Assembly: GCA_030463445.1 (NCBI GenBank)
Contig: JAQGFW010008656.1
Location: forward strand, 1 to 24,795
Origin: Euplotes aediculatus
Taxonomy: Eukaryota; Ciliophora; Spirotrichea; Euplotida; Euplotidae
Reading direction: 5' to 3'
Length of the DNA stretch: 24,795 nucleotides
Position 1 is the first letter of the stretch; the number at the start of each line of letters is the position of its first letter. A program made the translations under genes and the position numbers. Under the pieces are notes generated by a model. That model worked only from the letters and a program-made list of their open reading frames with translations. It searched no databases and was not told the DNA's origin. Shown here piece by piece: positions 10,297 to 20,601 of this stretch.

Positions 10297-11057
10297 TAGT
10301 AAATGTTAAAATAAATATCTTTATTTCGCTTGTTATATTAGTTCTTAAAAATAATAAAAGTAATTTGCTTGGATATAAATACGAACTACATATTATTTTA
10401 ATGACAACATATTGAATATAAAACTTAGTTTATTTCTGTTAAATTCACGACTTTCAATACGGTAATCTTTTCATTTAATTTACTTATATTAAAATTGTTG
10501 ATTTATTTGCTATATATTTGCTTAAACAAATGATTAAGATTTAATGGATAAAAATTGTAATTTCATATTATGAAGTCGGCTAGTCAAGCAATAGTTAAAT
10601 TTAATATTAATAAAACGTTAAAATATATTATATTTCATACTCATTTATTAATAGTGCATTTATAATATCTGTATTCAAATTTATAATAAATTACTGTTAC
10701 TCTGAAAATAAAAATTTGTTAAGTTCTCAAAAAAATTGTAGCTTAGATTTAAATATTTTTCTATTATTGACTCTACTAATTTAAAAGTTTTAGCGTGAAT
10801 AATTATGCAGCAAAATATTATAAATACACAAGTAATAATCTGTAACTTTCTGTACTTTCGACAAAATTATTATCATTAAAAATATTTTTATTAATAGCCA
10901 ATACCTAAATATTTTTTATTTTCTCATATTTCAAATATAATAAGTAATAACTTTATTTATATATTATCCTATTTAATTCAAGAATATTTATTTTTTGAGG
11001 CATTTTCTAATTATCCTACTGATCATTTTGATGAATTAATCTTTGTTTATTAGATAG
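10297..11057. other. AT-rich spacer
   Basis: Between the diverging minus-strand gene and the next plus-strand gene. Very AT-rich; no exon or promoter motif could be supported. It would have to hold the 5' flanks of both genes if they start here. Confidence 0.5.
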
Positions 11058-11727
11058 CCTTTGCGATCAACAATTAAACTGCTTGTTAAAATAAACTTAC
11101 ATTTAAAATTAGTGTTGCTTCCAGCCACCGTCCTACTCGATCCCAAACTCCTGCTATTCTTACCTTATAGAGCATGGCACATAAAATACTCTCAAGCAAA
11201 TCCATGGAAACATAATTTTGAAATAATACCTTCAGAACTGAGTCAATCAACCTCTTATCTTCGTGATAATATCAATTATTTCTCAAATTATGAAAACTAC
11301 AAAGAATTTAATAAAAAAGAGTACTCTGAGATGGTTAGTGAACAAGAAGACAAGTATTCTTTTGGCAGACACTCCCTGAGCCACAAATTCAAACTCAACC
11401 TCCCTTTTATATTATACTGGACAGCTGGGAGTAGAGCATTAACATATGATGATATTAAAGAGATAGATTCAATGAATATAGATGAATTTCTCAAATTAGA
11501 GATTAGTGAGATTAAAAGTATTTATGACCCAGTTGTGCTATATTTCGGAGAGAAAACTGAACTGAATATTAGCAAGCCTGTAAACACTCACACAGAATAC
11601 ACACTCTTTGTTTATTTAAACAATACCAGATATTACTTCTCACGGGGGTCAAGATACAATACAAATGATGGTAGTGAACGATATTGACTTGCATTAACAT
11701 CAGTTAAAAATAAGAATATGATAGAAG
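11058..11727 (+). CDS. Unrecognised gene, main exon
   Basis: The frame is open from about 11058 (after TTAGATAG) to a donor GTGATA at 11728, more than 220 codons with one TGA near the end (11685-11687). The less AT-rich, confidently coding part starts around 11115: LLPATVLLDPKLLLFLPYRA, then WHIKYSQANPWKHNFE, a charged middle (KEFNKKEYSEMVSEQEDKY), and a strand-like C-terminal part (DPVVLYFGEKTELNISKPVN, then TEYTLFVYLNNTRYYFSRGS) that looks beta-rich. The start is unknown; an ORF starting with TTG at 11061 is not a real initiation. No family was recognised, and nothing ties it to calcium channels. It may be the first of several exons of one gene reaching 12.3 kb or further. Confidence 0.8.
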
Positions 11728-12243
11728 GTGATATATAATAAAGATTACTATTGACTAATATTTGCTGTTTGTACAATAACTATTACTATATTAAAGTATC
11801 ACTCATTTTCATGCTCAATGTAATTCACTTATTTTTTAATTATTAGTTCAAATTGCAAAAAAGAATGAATTATCAAATACACATAAAGTTACAAGTGACA
11901 AGTAAGCAATATTTATAAATAAATAAAAATTTAAATTAGGTTTGATAAATTATAGTTATGATTTGTAGTAGTTATGATTATCTTATTGAATATTAATTTG
12001 AATGCTATATGTCATTTATTTTTAATTATTATTTGTTATATTCAATAATCATACATTATTTCAATATTAGTTTATACTTATTTAATTAAAAATCAGAAAT
12101 TATGAATAATTAAATAGTTAAGACTTATATTGCAATTTTATAACATTTATTTTTAGTAATATATAAAAAAAATTGTGAACTAAAATGAAAAAAATTATAA
12201 GCAAAGATATCTTTGATTGTTGATCTAAATTATCATCATATAG

Positions 12244-12298
12244 GAGATACATATTGTGAGTTGGACCAAAGTATTACCTTAAAAACGAATTATGATTC
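12244..12298 (+). CDS. Unrecognised gene, second exon
   Basis: A 55-nt exon between ATCATATAG and donor GTAAGA. It starts with two bases that complete the glycine codon split at 11727, giving NMIEG-DTYCELDQSITLKTNYD, and ends with two bases over. Splice sites and phase agree on both sides of the 516-nt intron. The next exon is not certain: a phase-compatible frame opens at 12509 after AACACAG, but it is AT-driven and weak. Confidence 0.6.
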
Positions 12299-13119
12299 GT
12301 AAGAAGTAAAAAGGATAACAATAAGGTAATTATTAGATTTTTAAGGAAACTTAAGCTATAAAAACATAGAGTATTAATGCTTTAGAATATAATATCTCAC
12401 ATTGTTTAAAGCAATTAAAAAATAAATACTTATACAAACGATTTTTGCATTTTATTATTTTAAATAATAAGTTATTAAATTTATTAAATTATATGTATAT
12501 TAACACAGTTTGAAGTATTTGATAAAGACTTTATTTTTAATTGAATATTCAATAAAAGATACATATCAAACAATGATCCTGAATTTATATAAGTTGACTT
12601 TAATTTTTTTAAAATTATTTATTAAAATAAATATCGACCAGATCAATTTGGTTTAAATATTGAGCTATTAAATTCAAAATTATAATGAAATTCTTTATGA
12701 TTAATCTTCATGAAATAAATATTTGGTAAAATGCATATCAAATATATCAACAGGATCTAATAAAAATGATTATAAGCAGCTGGTAATTTAATACTTACCA
12801 TTATACTATTTAAATAACCAAGTAAAGCTACAAGTGCCAAAATCAAACTTAATTTTGATTTGCTGAATTCTAAATTAGAAACATATTTAGTCTACATTAA
12901 TTTATCATTTTAAAAGATTAAAGGGTTGAAAATTTTATAAAGTGGTATTTTTTGTATCTGTATTACCGTCATCAAAATACTAGAAATAATTATATTAATT
13001 GCATCATTTCTAGATGCATCACTAACAAAGTATAGAAACACCTATTAAATAAATGAAGTAAGGATGATAGAATTAATAATAATTGTACAAAAACAAATTT
13101 AAATAAAATGAATTAATAG
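12299..13119. other. Intron-like AT-rich stretch
   Basis: Mostly stop-rich. Short possible exons are a phase-2 frame from 12509 (SLKYLIKTLFLIEYSIKD) and a small one near 12751-12780 ending on GTAATT. Neither has enough composition or phase support to call. Confidence 0.35.
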
Positions 13120-13212
13120 AGGTTCTTCAACAGAAACTTTACGAGTCTGCACTTCATAAAAGTTTAGAGAATAGAGATTTGAATAAAATTTATGTAATTA
13201 AGCTGAAGAAAA
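13120..13212 (+). CDS. Candidate exon, charged helix
   Basis: Between TTAATAG and the canonical donor GTATGT the frame reads VLQQKLYESALHKSLENRDL then NKIYVIKLKK, a charged, coiled-coil-like helix. It takes two leftover bases at the start and one at the end, which does not match the phase of the exon at 12244-12298, so an intervening exon or another gene is implied. Unrecognised. Confidence 0.4.
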
Positions 13213-14291
13213 GTATGTCACCCTCATTTTTTTGATAAAATGAAAATAAAGTTAATGTTGTAGGATTCATAATGTTGCTTTATTTAAAAATAAATTTAAA
13301 ATGCTTTTGATCTAAATTTCCTCAATTTTGTTGAGTTAAATAAAAGAATAATACAGAAGCACGATTCAGTTATTATGTATTAATTATTCAAATTAATATA
13401 AAATTTATATAGTTTATTAAATGTTTAAATCACTATTTATTTTTATTACATAATATCATTACTTTATACTTAATAATTAACTTCTTATTTTCCCTCTCTT
13501 TATTTTATACTCACCATCTAAACTAAGTAAAGTGCTTCCTTTTATTAGTTCTTCACTTAAAATTAAATTATAAAAATCAAAATTTTATGATATAATATAA
13601 ATGATAATTAAAGCCTATTTGATTTATACAAAAACTTAAAAATTTAATAAAAATATAATTATAAAGCAAAAGACAAAATATTTAATATAAACTTAAAAGT
13701 TATAGTTTAAAATAAAATTAAGTATATCTTAAACATGCAAAACTGATCTTTATTTTTTATTTTTTGTGAATACCTAAAGCATTATATTTTAAACTAAATA
13801 TACACTTAATTCAAATTATTTTGAAAGCTAAAATGTTAGTTTATTAAAAAAACATATAAACCTGTTGTTACCTATTATTTAATATCAAATTTTTATTAAA
13901 TTTCAACTTTTCTTAAGCCAAAATTTAAATAAAATAAACAGCTGATTAGGATTAAATTTAAATACTATATAAAGTTTAAATTTATGCTCAATAAAAAATG
14001 AATATACTTGCAAAATAATAAATTAGTAACATAATAAGTACTTCAAGTCTTTATTCTTAATAAATATAGATACTTGCACTGTAATTATTAAAATAAGCCT
14101 TCATTAGTCAAATAAAAGTTATATTTCAATTCGATATTTTCGATTCGACTCTGCCTAAATGTTTATAAAATTAACTAATGTTTAAATTTGGAGTTGTAGT
14201 TGGCTATCACTTAATAAAATATTCATTAAATGCATTCGAAGCTAAGTTTATGGTTAGTTGTAATAAAACTGCACAACTAATTTTGTTATAG
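13213..14291. other. AT-rich stretch without supported gene
   Basis: Over 1 kb of stop-rich, very AT-rich sequence; nothing supportable on either strand apart from TTTTGTTATAG at 14281-14291, the acceptor of the next exon. Confidence 0.5.
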
Positions 14292-14575
14292 ACTAAGTCT
14301 GTACTCACGAGCAGGAACTTGCAGGTTGCTGCCTTTGATCACTTCCACTTGATTCCGCCACACAACTATATTACAAGAATTAGGTTTTACAAACAGCATT
14401 CTAAAATATGATTTGAAATGAGAAATGGGAAATTTTTAAGTAGGATTTACTTTTGAAAAGACGATCAAAGATTAAAGATAAATGGGGTTGACAAGAGATA
14501 TTATTTTGATATCGAACTGGAATCTGAAAACAAAGAGCTGCTAGAGAGCACTCAGTTCAAGATTGTTGTTGACAG
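14292..14575 (+). CDS. Unrecognised gene, exon rich in beta-like segments
   Basis: 94 codons plus two bases, open after TTGTTATAG with two TGA codons: TKSVLTSRNLQVAAFDHFHL, IPPHNYITRIRFYKQHSKI[C], FEMRNGKFLSRIYF[C]KDDQ, then RYYFDIELESENKELLESTQ and FKIVVD. Base composition and aperiodic residues mark it as truly coding. The alternating hydrophobic pattern suggests a beta-sandwich or barrel, but no family comes to mind. It ends GAC AG before donor GTATCA, and the codon is completed by the next exon. Confidence 0.78.
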
Positions 14576-14685
14576 GTATCAGTTATTGGTAGCTGAATTT
14601 TATTCAGTTACATCACATACTTATTATTAATTGCATTTCCAACTATTCCGATCATATTATTTAATTTCATCAATTTTTAATATAG
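14576..14685 (+). other. Intron, 110 nt
   Basis: It runs from GTATCA to AATATAG and joins AG to A (Arg), after which the next exon is in frame. It shows that this genome also uses introns far longer than the 21-37 nt class. Confidence 0.65.
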
Positions 14686-14740
14686 AGATTCAAATAAATA
14701 TCTTAAACTTTGCTTGGATGGAGAGAAACCAGAATTGAGA
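14686..14740 (+). CDS. Unrecognised gene, exon following 14292-14575
   Basis: One base completes the arginine codon, then 18 codons read DSNKYLKLCLDGEKPELR, ending at the consensus donor GTAAGT in phase 0. It continues the same domain (a charged turn and short strands). A possible next piece (MFEAL[C]MVKKNQPE from about 14762) is open but its borders do not resolve. Confidence 0.7.
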
Positions 14741-14924
14741 GTAAGTGATTGATATTACTAAGATGTTTGAAGCACTCTGAATGGTTAAAAAGAACCAACC
14801 AGAGTAGTGTAACAATAAATATTGTAGTTTTAAATATCAGGTCTCAAAGTAGATTAAGTTTTGAAAGATTAGATAAATTTTAGTCCTAATTTAGTAAGTT
14901 TTATTTATTTTAATATTCAATCAG

Positions 14925-15077
14925 AAAATTTAAGTATTTGCAAAAAACAAACCCACAAATCATTACATCATATTACTTCGAATAAATTGCTAATTCCGTG
15001 CATCCTAAAAATTGCTAATACTGAAGATTATATTTGCAATTGGCAGTCAGCCATGTTTGATTCCTTTCTAATCTCTT
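14925..15077 (+). CDS. Candidate exon, unknown
   Basis: A 153-nt frame between TTCAATCAG and donor GTAAGA, two leftover bases, 50 codons, one left over. It reads NLSICKKQTHKSLHHITSNK then LLIPCILKIANTEDYICNWQ and SAMFDSFLIS. Just before it lies a 31-nt GTAAGT...ATCAG stretch that would be a short intron. Composition is coding-like and all cysteines here are TGC. It may continue the 14.3-kb gene, though the connecting exon was not resolved. Its last ten bases overlap the end of a proposed minus-strand gene. Confidence 0.42.
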
Positions 15078-15277
15078 GTAAGAAATAAAAGATACAACAA
15101 GAAAAGATCTATCTTCTGCAAAGCTTTTATTTGTTTTGTCAACTCTTGCCTTATTTCGTTGGCCTCTCCTGCATTATTTACATTAGTGATTTCTGAACTT
15201 ATAAATTTAAACAAAACTTACTAGTCTATTTGTCTTAAAATTTGGGTCAAATCATCGGTTTGCTGCTTGGTCTCTTG
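15068..15277 (-). CDS. Coiled-coil protein, C-terminal exons
   Basis: Read on the minus strand. The first exon (15277-15222), after TAATATCAG, reads QETKQQTDDLTQILRQID. A 24-nt intron (15221-15198, GTAAGT...TATAAG) splits a Tyr codon. The second exon (15197-15068) continues SEITNVNNAGEANEIRQELT, KQIKALQKID, LFLLYLLFLTRD, then TAG. The Gln/Glu/Lys-rich heptads fit a coiled coil. The hydrophobic tail could be a membrane anchor, or part of it (GTATCT...ACAAG, 21 nt) could be another intron. The N-terminus lies further right, perhaps in the 16.8-17.0 kb exons. The opposite strand gives a leucine-rich frame that I take as a shadow of the glutamine codons. Confidence 0.55.
15198..15221 (-). other. 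Intron, 24 nt
   Basis: GTAAGT at the left and ATAAG at the right on the minus strand. Read through, it brings TAG TAA in frame; removed, two coiled-coil segments join as ...RQID-Y-SEIT.... Confidence 0.55.
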
Positions 15278-16782
15278 CTGATATTATAGTTGTTCAAGTG
15301 GCTATGTCCTAAAAGGATAAACAAGAGACTCAGATTAATATCAGATGGACCTTGACTAACTTAGAGTTGGTTGTTAGCTAAATATGTAATATAAAATAAT
15401 ATTTAATGCATTCCATTATATTTAAAGAGTTTATTAAAAATGAATAATACATACACCGATTATAAGAAATAAACAATTAAATAGATTCAAAAAATAAAAA
15501 AATAAATAGAAATAATTGCAAAATTATTTAAAAAATTGATTTAATTTGTATTTAGATCATCTTCAATTATGAAAATATTCATAGGCTTTTCAGTAAAATA
15601 AATAGATGAAAATTAACTATTAAATATGAGTATGAACTCAGCAAAGATATTAAAATCGAATATAAAAACATATAGAATATTGTGAGAGAAGGAGGAATAC
15701 AAAGATATAAAAGCCTATTTTTAATTTATTTAAAACTCTATTTTTTAAGTTTATAATGAAAATTCCATTAAATTGATCAAACAGAATAGTTTTCACAAAA
15801 AAGGAGTAGAAGTACATACTATTCTCGGTTATTGATTGAAGAGAATTATTAGTTGAAATGTTTTCAAAGTGTAATTCGAAACAATAACAAGGATTCTTAA
15901 TATGCTATAAGTTTGCATAAAAATAAAGAAAGATATTGAAAATACCTTTATTAATAATAATTATTTTTTTATTTCTATCAAAATATCTATAGATTTTATC
16001 AGTTAATTCATATAGAGATATAAAGAATAAGTGTTTTATTTTTTATTTTCGGAAGTATTTAGCTTTAAATTTATCATACAGCTTTATATTAACTTACATA
16101 CTGATAGCAATAACTACATAAATTTTTTATTTAAGACTGATTTTTTATATTGAGTTAAAAAATTTTATACTACAATGAGAAAGTGATATCAAAACAAAAG
16201 TTGGAAACATTTTTGTTGATTATTATTAAATTGAAAGATATATCCAGTTGCTAAAATTCCCAAAATTTTGTTCAAATTTAAATTGTTTTTGCTAATTTTA
16301 AGTATAAATTAAGAGACAAAATATATAATAAAATACAGTCTTTGAAGTCAGATATTATTAAGAATTTTATGATATTCGTAAAAAAAATGGTATTGACAAA
16401 ACTATAATTTAAGAATTTGTGAGTATATTTTGAATAAAGAGATAAGAATAAAGCACTTAATAATAAATCTTTTATATAATTGCCAATTAAATTTAATTTT
16501 TCCCCAACTATTTCAAAATCACTTTTATTAAAATTTTACTCAAGAATATTTTATATAATAAATAATCATTATTTAATAAACGATGTAAAGTAAAGTTTTT
16601 TGATACAATCCTAATTTTATTGTATACTATGAATATCATCTCTTGTAATATAAACTTTAATTTCAATAATTTTATTGAATTTGTCAATGATAACAAAATC
16701 ATTCAAGTCAAATCAACAACTGTATATAAAATAATAGCTTTTTTAGAGAAAATTAATTATCTTCTCTAACATGATTTCATAC
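15278..16782. other. Mostly AT-rich stretch between minus-strand exons
   Basis: 15278-15400 is less AT-rich and may hold another minus-strand exon ending LTTNSKLVK before a GTCCAT donor. From 15400 to 16780 the DNA is stop-rich and without supported exons. The frame at 16508-16702 (minus) is composition noise. Confidence 0.4.
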
Positions 16783-17023
16783 CTCTTTCGGATCTATATA
16801 TTCAGAGATCAAGCATAAATCATTATTAGCTTTGCAAACTTTATTGTAAAGTGAAACTACCAGCAGAAGCATTTGAAGAGTAGGTTAGAAGCAATCTGAA
16901 TCTATTGGACGGTTACTTACTTTGAATAGTAGAAACAAGATATTCATCAAAAATCCGAATATTGATTTGGTCTTAAATTGACATGTTTTTACTATTAGCT
17001 ATTGTCTCTTTGGAAGGTTTGAA
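16783..17023 (-). CDS. Minus-strand exon cluster, unknown protein
   Basis: Exon one (17023-16993, after GTTGTAG) reads FKPSKETIAN; a 21-nt intron (16992-16972, GTAAAA...TTAAG) follows; exon two (16971-16921) reads NQINIRIFDEYLVSTIQ and ends on GTAAGT. A further exon ends at 16783 on donor GTATGA and reads LQMLLLVVSLYNKVCKANND LCLISEYIDPKE. The junction between the last two is not clean: the direct continuation meets an in-frame TAA, and other acceptors or a further 22-nt intron (GTAGTT...TAAAG) are possible. Composition is clearly coding. The helix-rich text resembles no family I can name. It could be upstream sequence of the coiled-coil gene. Confidence 0.5.
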
Positions 17024-18006
17024 CTACAACAGCAACCAGAGGGAAATATCTTGTTTTAAAAGGACAAAAAGAGTCTTTTAATTGTTTTAAATATATATAG
17101 TATTATATAAATAACTATGAGTTTTTTGCCATTTTTTCTGGATTTACAATCATGCCTTCTGTATAGTTGTTTATAAATGTAAGTTAAAAAGTTTGATTTA
17201 AAATTTAGTTTCATCCATTAAAAAATAAACTGGCTAACTAAAACTTTTGTAATTACAATTACCTTTTTAGATGCCTGATATCGTCCCTGATTTGTTCCAG
17301 TTGAACTATAAGCTAGGATAATTAATCGGAGTTGTAAATTTAAGAAATAAATTTCTAAACTTCTTAATTTTAATACTTCATGTATACTTTTTAACTACCT
17401 ATTTACCTCTATCTCAAATTATATTTAATAAATTTCTGAAGACGATTAACATTAGAATCATATAAATAAAATAAGGCATTGAAGCCTACATAAATAAAGA
17501 TTGTATATTCTTCAAATCTTATATATGGTTTTTAATACATTAAGAGAGTTTGAAATTATCATTGAGATTATGATAACGCAAAAATATTAATGCAAAATTT
17601 TCTGAATAAAGTTACAAATCTCTTTTTAATAAAAATACTCATTTTTCAATAAATCATCTTTTAAAATTTCATAATATTAATTAAAATTTCAATAGAGTTT
17701 TTTTTATATAATAAACATATTTCTCTTTTTATATAAAAGATAGCAAAAATATTGATTCTTTTAATTTTTTTTATAAGGTATTGATACTTTTGATTATTTC
17801 ACTAATTTTGTAACTCCGTGCTCTTCAGAAATTACCTCCATGATAAATCCTAAAAAGAGTCGTTTTTGGATCTTTATATTTATTTAAATTTTGTGTTAAA
17901 CGGCCATCTACTAATTAAGTATTAACTATCTTGCTTCCAATAATTTGCTACTTTAAGCAGAGTATTGTGTGTTCGTTTATATGTTGTATGATTTGCTTTT
18001 GTATAG
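17024..18006. other. AT-rich spacer
   Basis: Between the minus-strand exons and the next plus-strand exons. 17024-17070 may hold a further minus-strand exon (reads RYFPLVAVVVQTFQRDN). The rest is stop-rich. GTATAG at 18001-18006 is the acceptor of the next exon. Confidence 0.4.
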
Positions 18007-18342
18007 GCCTGAGTCTTCGATCCCCACCACTCCCAAGATTACCTCTTTTCACTCCACTCATTACACCAATACTATACAGATGATGAATTAGTTAGAATTG
18101 AAAGTATGATGGAGGTTGCATTTGATGATTCTATTGGTGTATTGGCACAGAGCTGGAGTAGCTATAAGAAAAATAAAGACATCAACATTTGGAAGATAAG
18201 TTCAGATAATCTGTCAGATTGGGTGGTAAAAAATGTTTAGAAAGTGTTGCATAATTTGCTGATAAAAGATTGTTTCAAGACAAGCAAATACTTTAACAGA
18301 TTGCGCTTTGTTTATTACTCAGATACTGTCTATGTCTATTAA
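18007..18342 (+). CDS. Unrecognised gene, one or two exons
   Basis: From acceptor TTTGTATAG the frame reads A[C]VFDPHHSQDYLFSLHSLH, QYYTDDELVRIESMMEVAFD, DSIGVLAQSWSSYKKNKD, INIWKISSDNLSDW. It then meets GTG GTAAAAAATGTTTAG, whose TAG (18238-18240) is in frame. A 15- or 18-nt intron there would keep the frame, which continues KVLHNLLIKDCFKTSKYFNR, LRFVYYSDTVYVY to TAA at 18340-18342. The 77-codon first part is surely coding (three CAR glutamines, tryptophans as TGG). The shortest-intron explanation is inference; a true stop, or a longer intron with other borders, is possible. Helical, acidic, soluble; family unknown. Confidence 0.68.
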
Positions 18343-19160
18343 AAGGTGCATGAATCATTTATTCAGATATATTACAAAATTTAAAATGCAATCTATGGAC
18401 TATATTCACTATAAGGTGTAGAATTTCAGTACTATTTGCATTTTTATTGGCTGAAAGTGGAAATGAAATAAATTATTGTATTTATTTTGTTATTTGCTTT
18501 AAGAGAGATAAATTTTTAAAATAAAGCTATTATTTAATAAATTTAAAAATAACAAAATTCACATTAATTTCATTTATGAAGTCAGGTTCAATAAATGAAC
18601 AGATTAGGTTATAGAATTCTGATTATGGTGTTTGCTTTAAGAGAAGTGCATAATTTAAAGTTAAAACTATTGTGAATGCTATTTAAGAATAGATATGTTT
18701 ATTCATATATACTTAAATAAAATACTTCTATAATCTTGTAAAATAAAAATTAATAAATTGATGAAACATTTAGGTGCTAAAATTAAATTAGAAGATAGTA
18801 AAATTTCTCAACTATTAATGAAATGTATAGGTTTGGAAGATATCTTATTATCTTGGTAAAAAACTATAAATAAAAATATTTAAAATATAATAAATTTAAA
18901 TACAATTCATTTATGTTTCAAAAAGTTAATTTTGTATTTTCAATTTAAAACATTAACATTTCAGCTATATATTTATGAAATTTACTTTGATTACTATAAT
19001 ATGTATTTAATCAAGCAAAGGTTGTTTCAAAGATATGATTAAAACTTAACAAGACTAATAATAAATCAACTTACTTGCATTAAAATCTATTAACCTAATT
19101 ATATTTTGAAATAAGTAATAATATTCAAATAATGACAAGTTTGATATTAATCTGATATAG
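18343..19160. other. AT-rich spacer
   Basis: The frame of the preceding exon can be followed to about 18470 only by passing three more in-frame TAA codons, which I do not accept as coding. The rest is AT-rich with no supported exon. GATATAG at 19154-19160 is an acceptor. Confidence 0.45.
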
Positions 19161-19335
19161 TTCCAAGCGAGATTCAGCAAGAACTTAAGCAATGCTTACC
19201 AACTACTTTGCCAGTACATTGAAGAGTACTCAAACAATAATCGATTCTACCAGATTGTTAGTAGATTATTATTTGATATAGATAATCAAAAAATTATAAA
19301 ATGGGAGTTTTGCGATTTCTTTCTAAGCATGAATG
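19161..19335 (+). CDS. IP3R/RyR-like gene, exon
   Basis: 58 codons plus one base, between CTGATATAG and consensus donor GTAAGC: FQARFSKNLSNAYQLLCQYI, EEYSNNNRFYQIVSRLLFDI, DNQKIIKWEFCDFFLSMN. Strong coding composition, helical-repeat character. It starts in phase 0, the phase in which the exon at 4209-4508 ended. Placement in the IP3-receptor helical domain is inferred from the exons downstream, not from a motif inside it. Confidence 0.78.
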
Positions 19336-20040
19336 GTAAGCGACATTAAAAAGTGGTGTAGCTTATAGCTGATCAATATAATATTCTTGTGACTTGAGTC
19401 AGTAAGGAAATATAGAGATCATCACAAGTGCTCATGATTTGAATTCAATAAATAGAAAATCAGTTTTGTCTTATGTCACTTTATTCATCTTTTATTAAAG
19501 TATACTTTTGATCAGAAAAAGGAAGTTATTAGCTTATTCGATTTTGTCTAACTCCCGAAACGACATATTGTTTTCTTTTGAGATTCTTAATCAATTTACA
19601 TTTGAGTTAACTCCAAAGCTTACAACTACTAATAGCTGAATAATAACTTAGATAAATGACCCGAACTTAAATTTAAAGTAAAATATCTTTTCATATTTCT
19701 TTACATAATAAAATTTGCAAAATTTTTGTTGTTCATTAACAAGGCCCACCCATTTTTTGAAGAAAAAAGAAATAGTTTTACTAAAATAATAGATTGTTAG
19801 CCATAATAATTAAAATAATAAATTTAGCCAAACATTTATTAGCTTTGAAACTACATATTCATTTATACAGCGCGAATGCTATTTCCTGGATAAAATTAGT
19901 GATTGTATGAGCAATAGATATCTGTCAATCAAAAGACATGCTTGCATTTATTAATTTATTTTTGTTGTCATGTTTTTAATAAAAAGTAATAGAAATAAAA
20001 ACATTTAAATACTTCAGACTCAATCTACTGGCAATTGTAG
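19336..20040 (+). other. Intron-like stretch
   Basis: Starts GTAAGC and ends GCAATTGTAG, AT-rich and stop-rich, 705 nt if a single intron. Joining across it is phase-consistent (one base plus two). Confidence 0.45.
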
Positions 20041-20099
20041 TGCTCAACTTAAATTCGTTAAACTCTAACTTTTGGGATAACATTACAATCTGTTGTGAG
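20041..20099 (+). CDS. IP3R/RyR-like gene, small exon
   Basis: Two bases that complete Val with the previous exon, then LNLNSLNSNFWDNITICCE to donor GTAGTT, phase 0. The following 37 nt (20100-20136, ending TTTACAG) behave as an intron. The alternative is reading on to CTT AAA TAA, a frameshift-type context, which then joins the same downstream frame; the intron is simpler. Confidence 0.55.
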
Positions 20100-20136
20100 G
20101 TAGTTATATTACTTAAATAAGTTTGATAATTTACAG

Positions 20137-20308
20137 TACTCTATTCTACTTTTAATTCAAATGAAGTGTTCTAAATTCACTTGATATTTTAAGTGAGATC
20201 AATCAAGTTTATGTTTACAAAATTGCTAATATGTTTTTGATACTTGAGAGTCTAACCTGTTTATATAGCAATCAACTACTACTCAGATCAATCTTTGAGC
20301 ATATTTGT
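20137..20308 (+). CDS. IP3R/RyR-like gene, two exons around a 28-nt intron
   Basis: Exon 20137-20165 (YSILLLIQM plus two bases) and exon from 20194 are joined over a 28-nt intron (20166-20193, GTGTTC...TTTTAAG) in phase. The second reads NEINQVYVYKIANMFLILES, LTCLYSNQLLLRSIFEHIC before TAA 20309-20311; a donor GTTAAC at 20307 probably ends it. The long leucine-rich helix pair resembles, from memory, the IP3-receptor segment around [20 protein letters not shown]. The next exon is uncertain: at least three frames are open between 20330 and 20445. Confidence 0.6.
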
Positions 20309-20561
20309 TAACAGGTTTTATAAATTAGGAAACATAAATTGATATCGAAACAAAAACAAAACTATATTTTATCAGAGTTTAGTTGAAAAACACTTGAAAA
20401 TAAAGGTTATGCCAAAACATACCTGATTCAGGCAAATGAACGTTAAGGTAAAAATATACTAAATCATCATTAAGTTATATTTGAGCTTGAAATTCATATT
20501 TTAAGTTTGTAATGAATCTTTTAGTTTATTATTTAGCTAATAATCAACATTTTTGTAATAG

Positions 20562-20601
20562 ACACTTTAAATTTTGGATTTTAGAGTTTATCAATGCGAA
20601 A
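20562..20601 (+). CDS. Candidate small exon
   Basis: Between TTTGTAATAG and donor GTATGA, one leftover base and 13 codons reading HFKFWILEFINAK. Composition and splice sites are good for its size, and the frame is a plausible receptor helix. A 42-nt segment at 20406-20447 ending on GTAAAA would join it in phase (LCQNIPDSGK[C]TLR), but other frames compete there. Confidence 0.4.

Noticed and set aside
11297-11494. Minus-strand 65-codon ORF.
   Set aside because: Lies wholly inside the plus-strand exon at 11058-11727 and reads as its shadow.
15190-15360. Plus-strand leucine-rich frame resembling a membrane helix followed by basic residues.
   Set aside because: It is the complement of Gln/Glu codons of the minus-strand coiled coil and is broken by a TAG.
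16508-16702. Minus-strand 64-codon ORF.
   Set aside because: Composition-driven frame in AT-rich DNA, no supporting context.
20097-20120. CTT AAA TAA as a second +1 frameshift site.
   Set aside because: A 37-nt GT...AG intron (20100-20136) removes it with matching phases and is simpler; kept only as an alternative.
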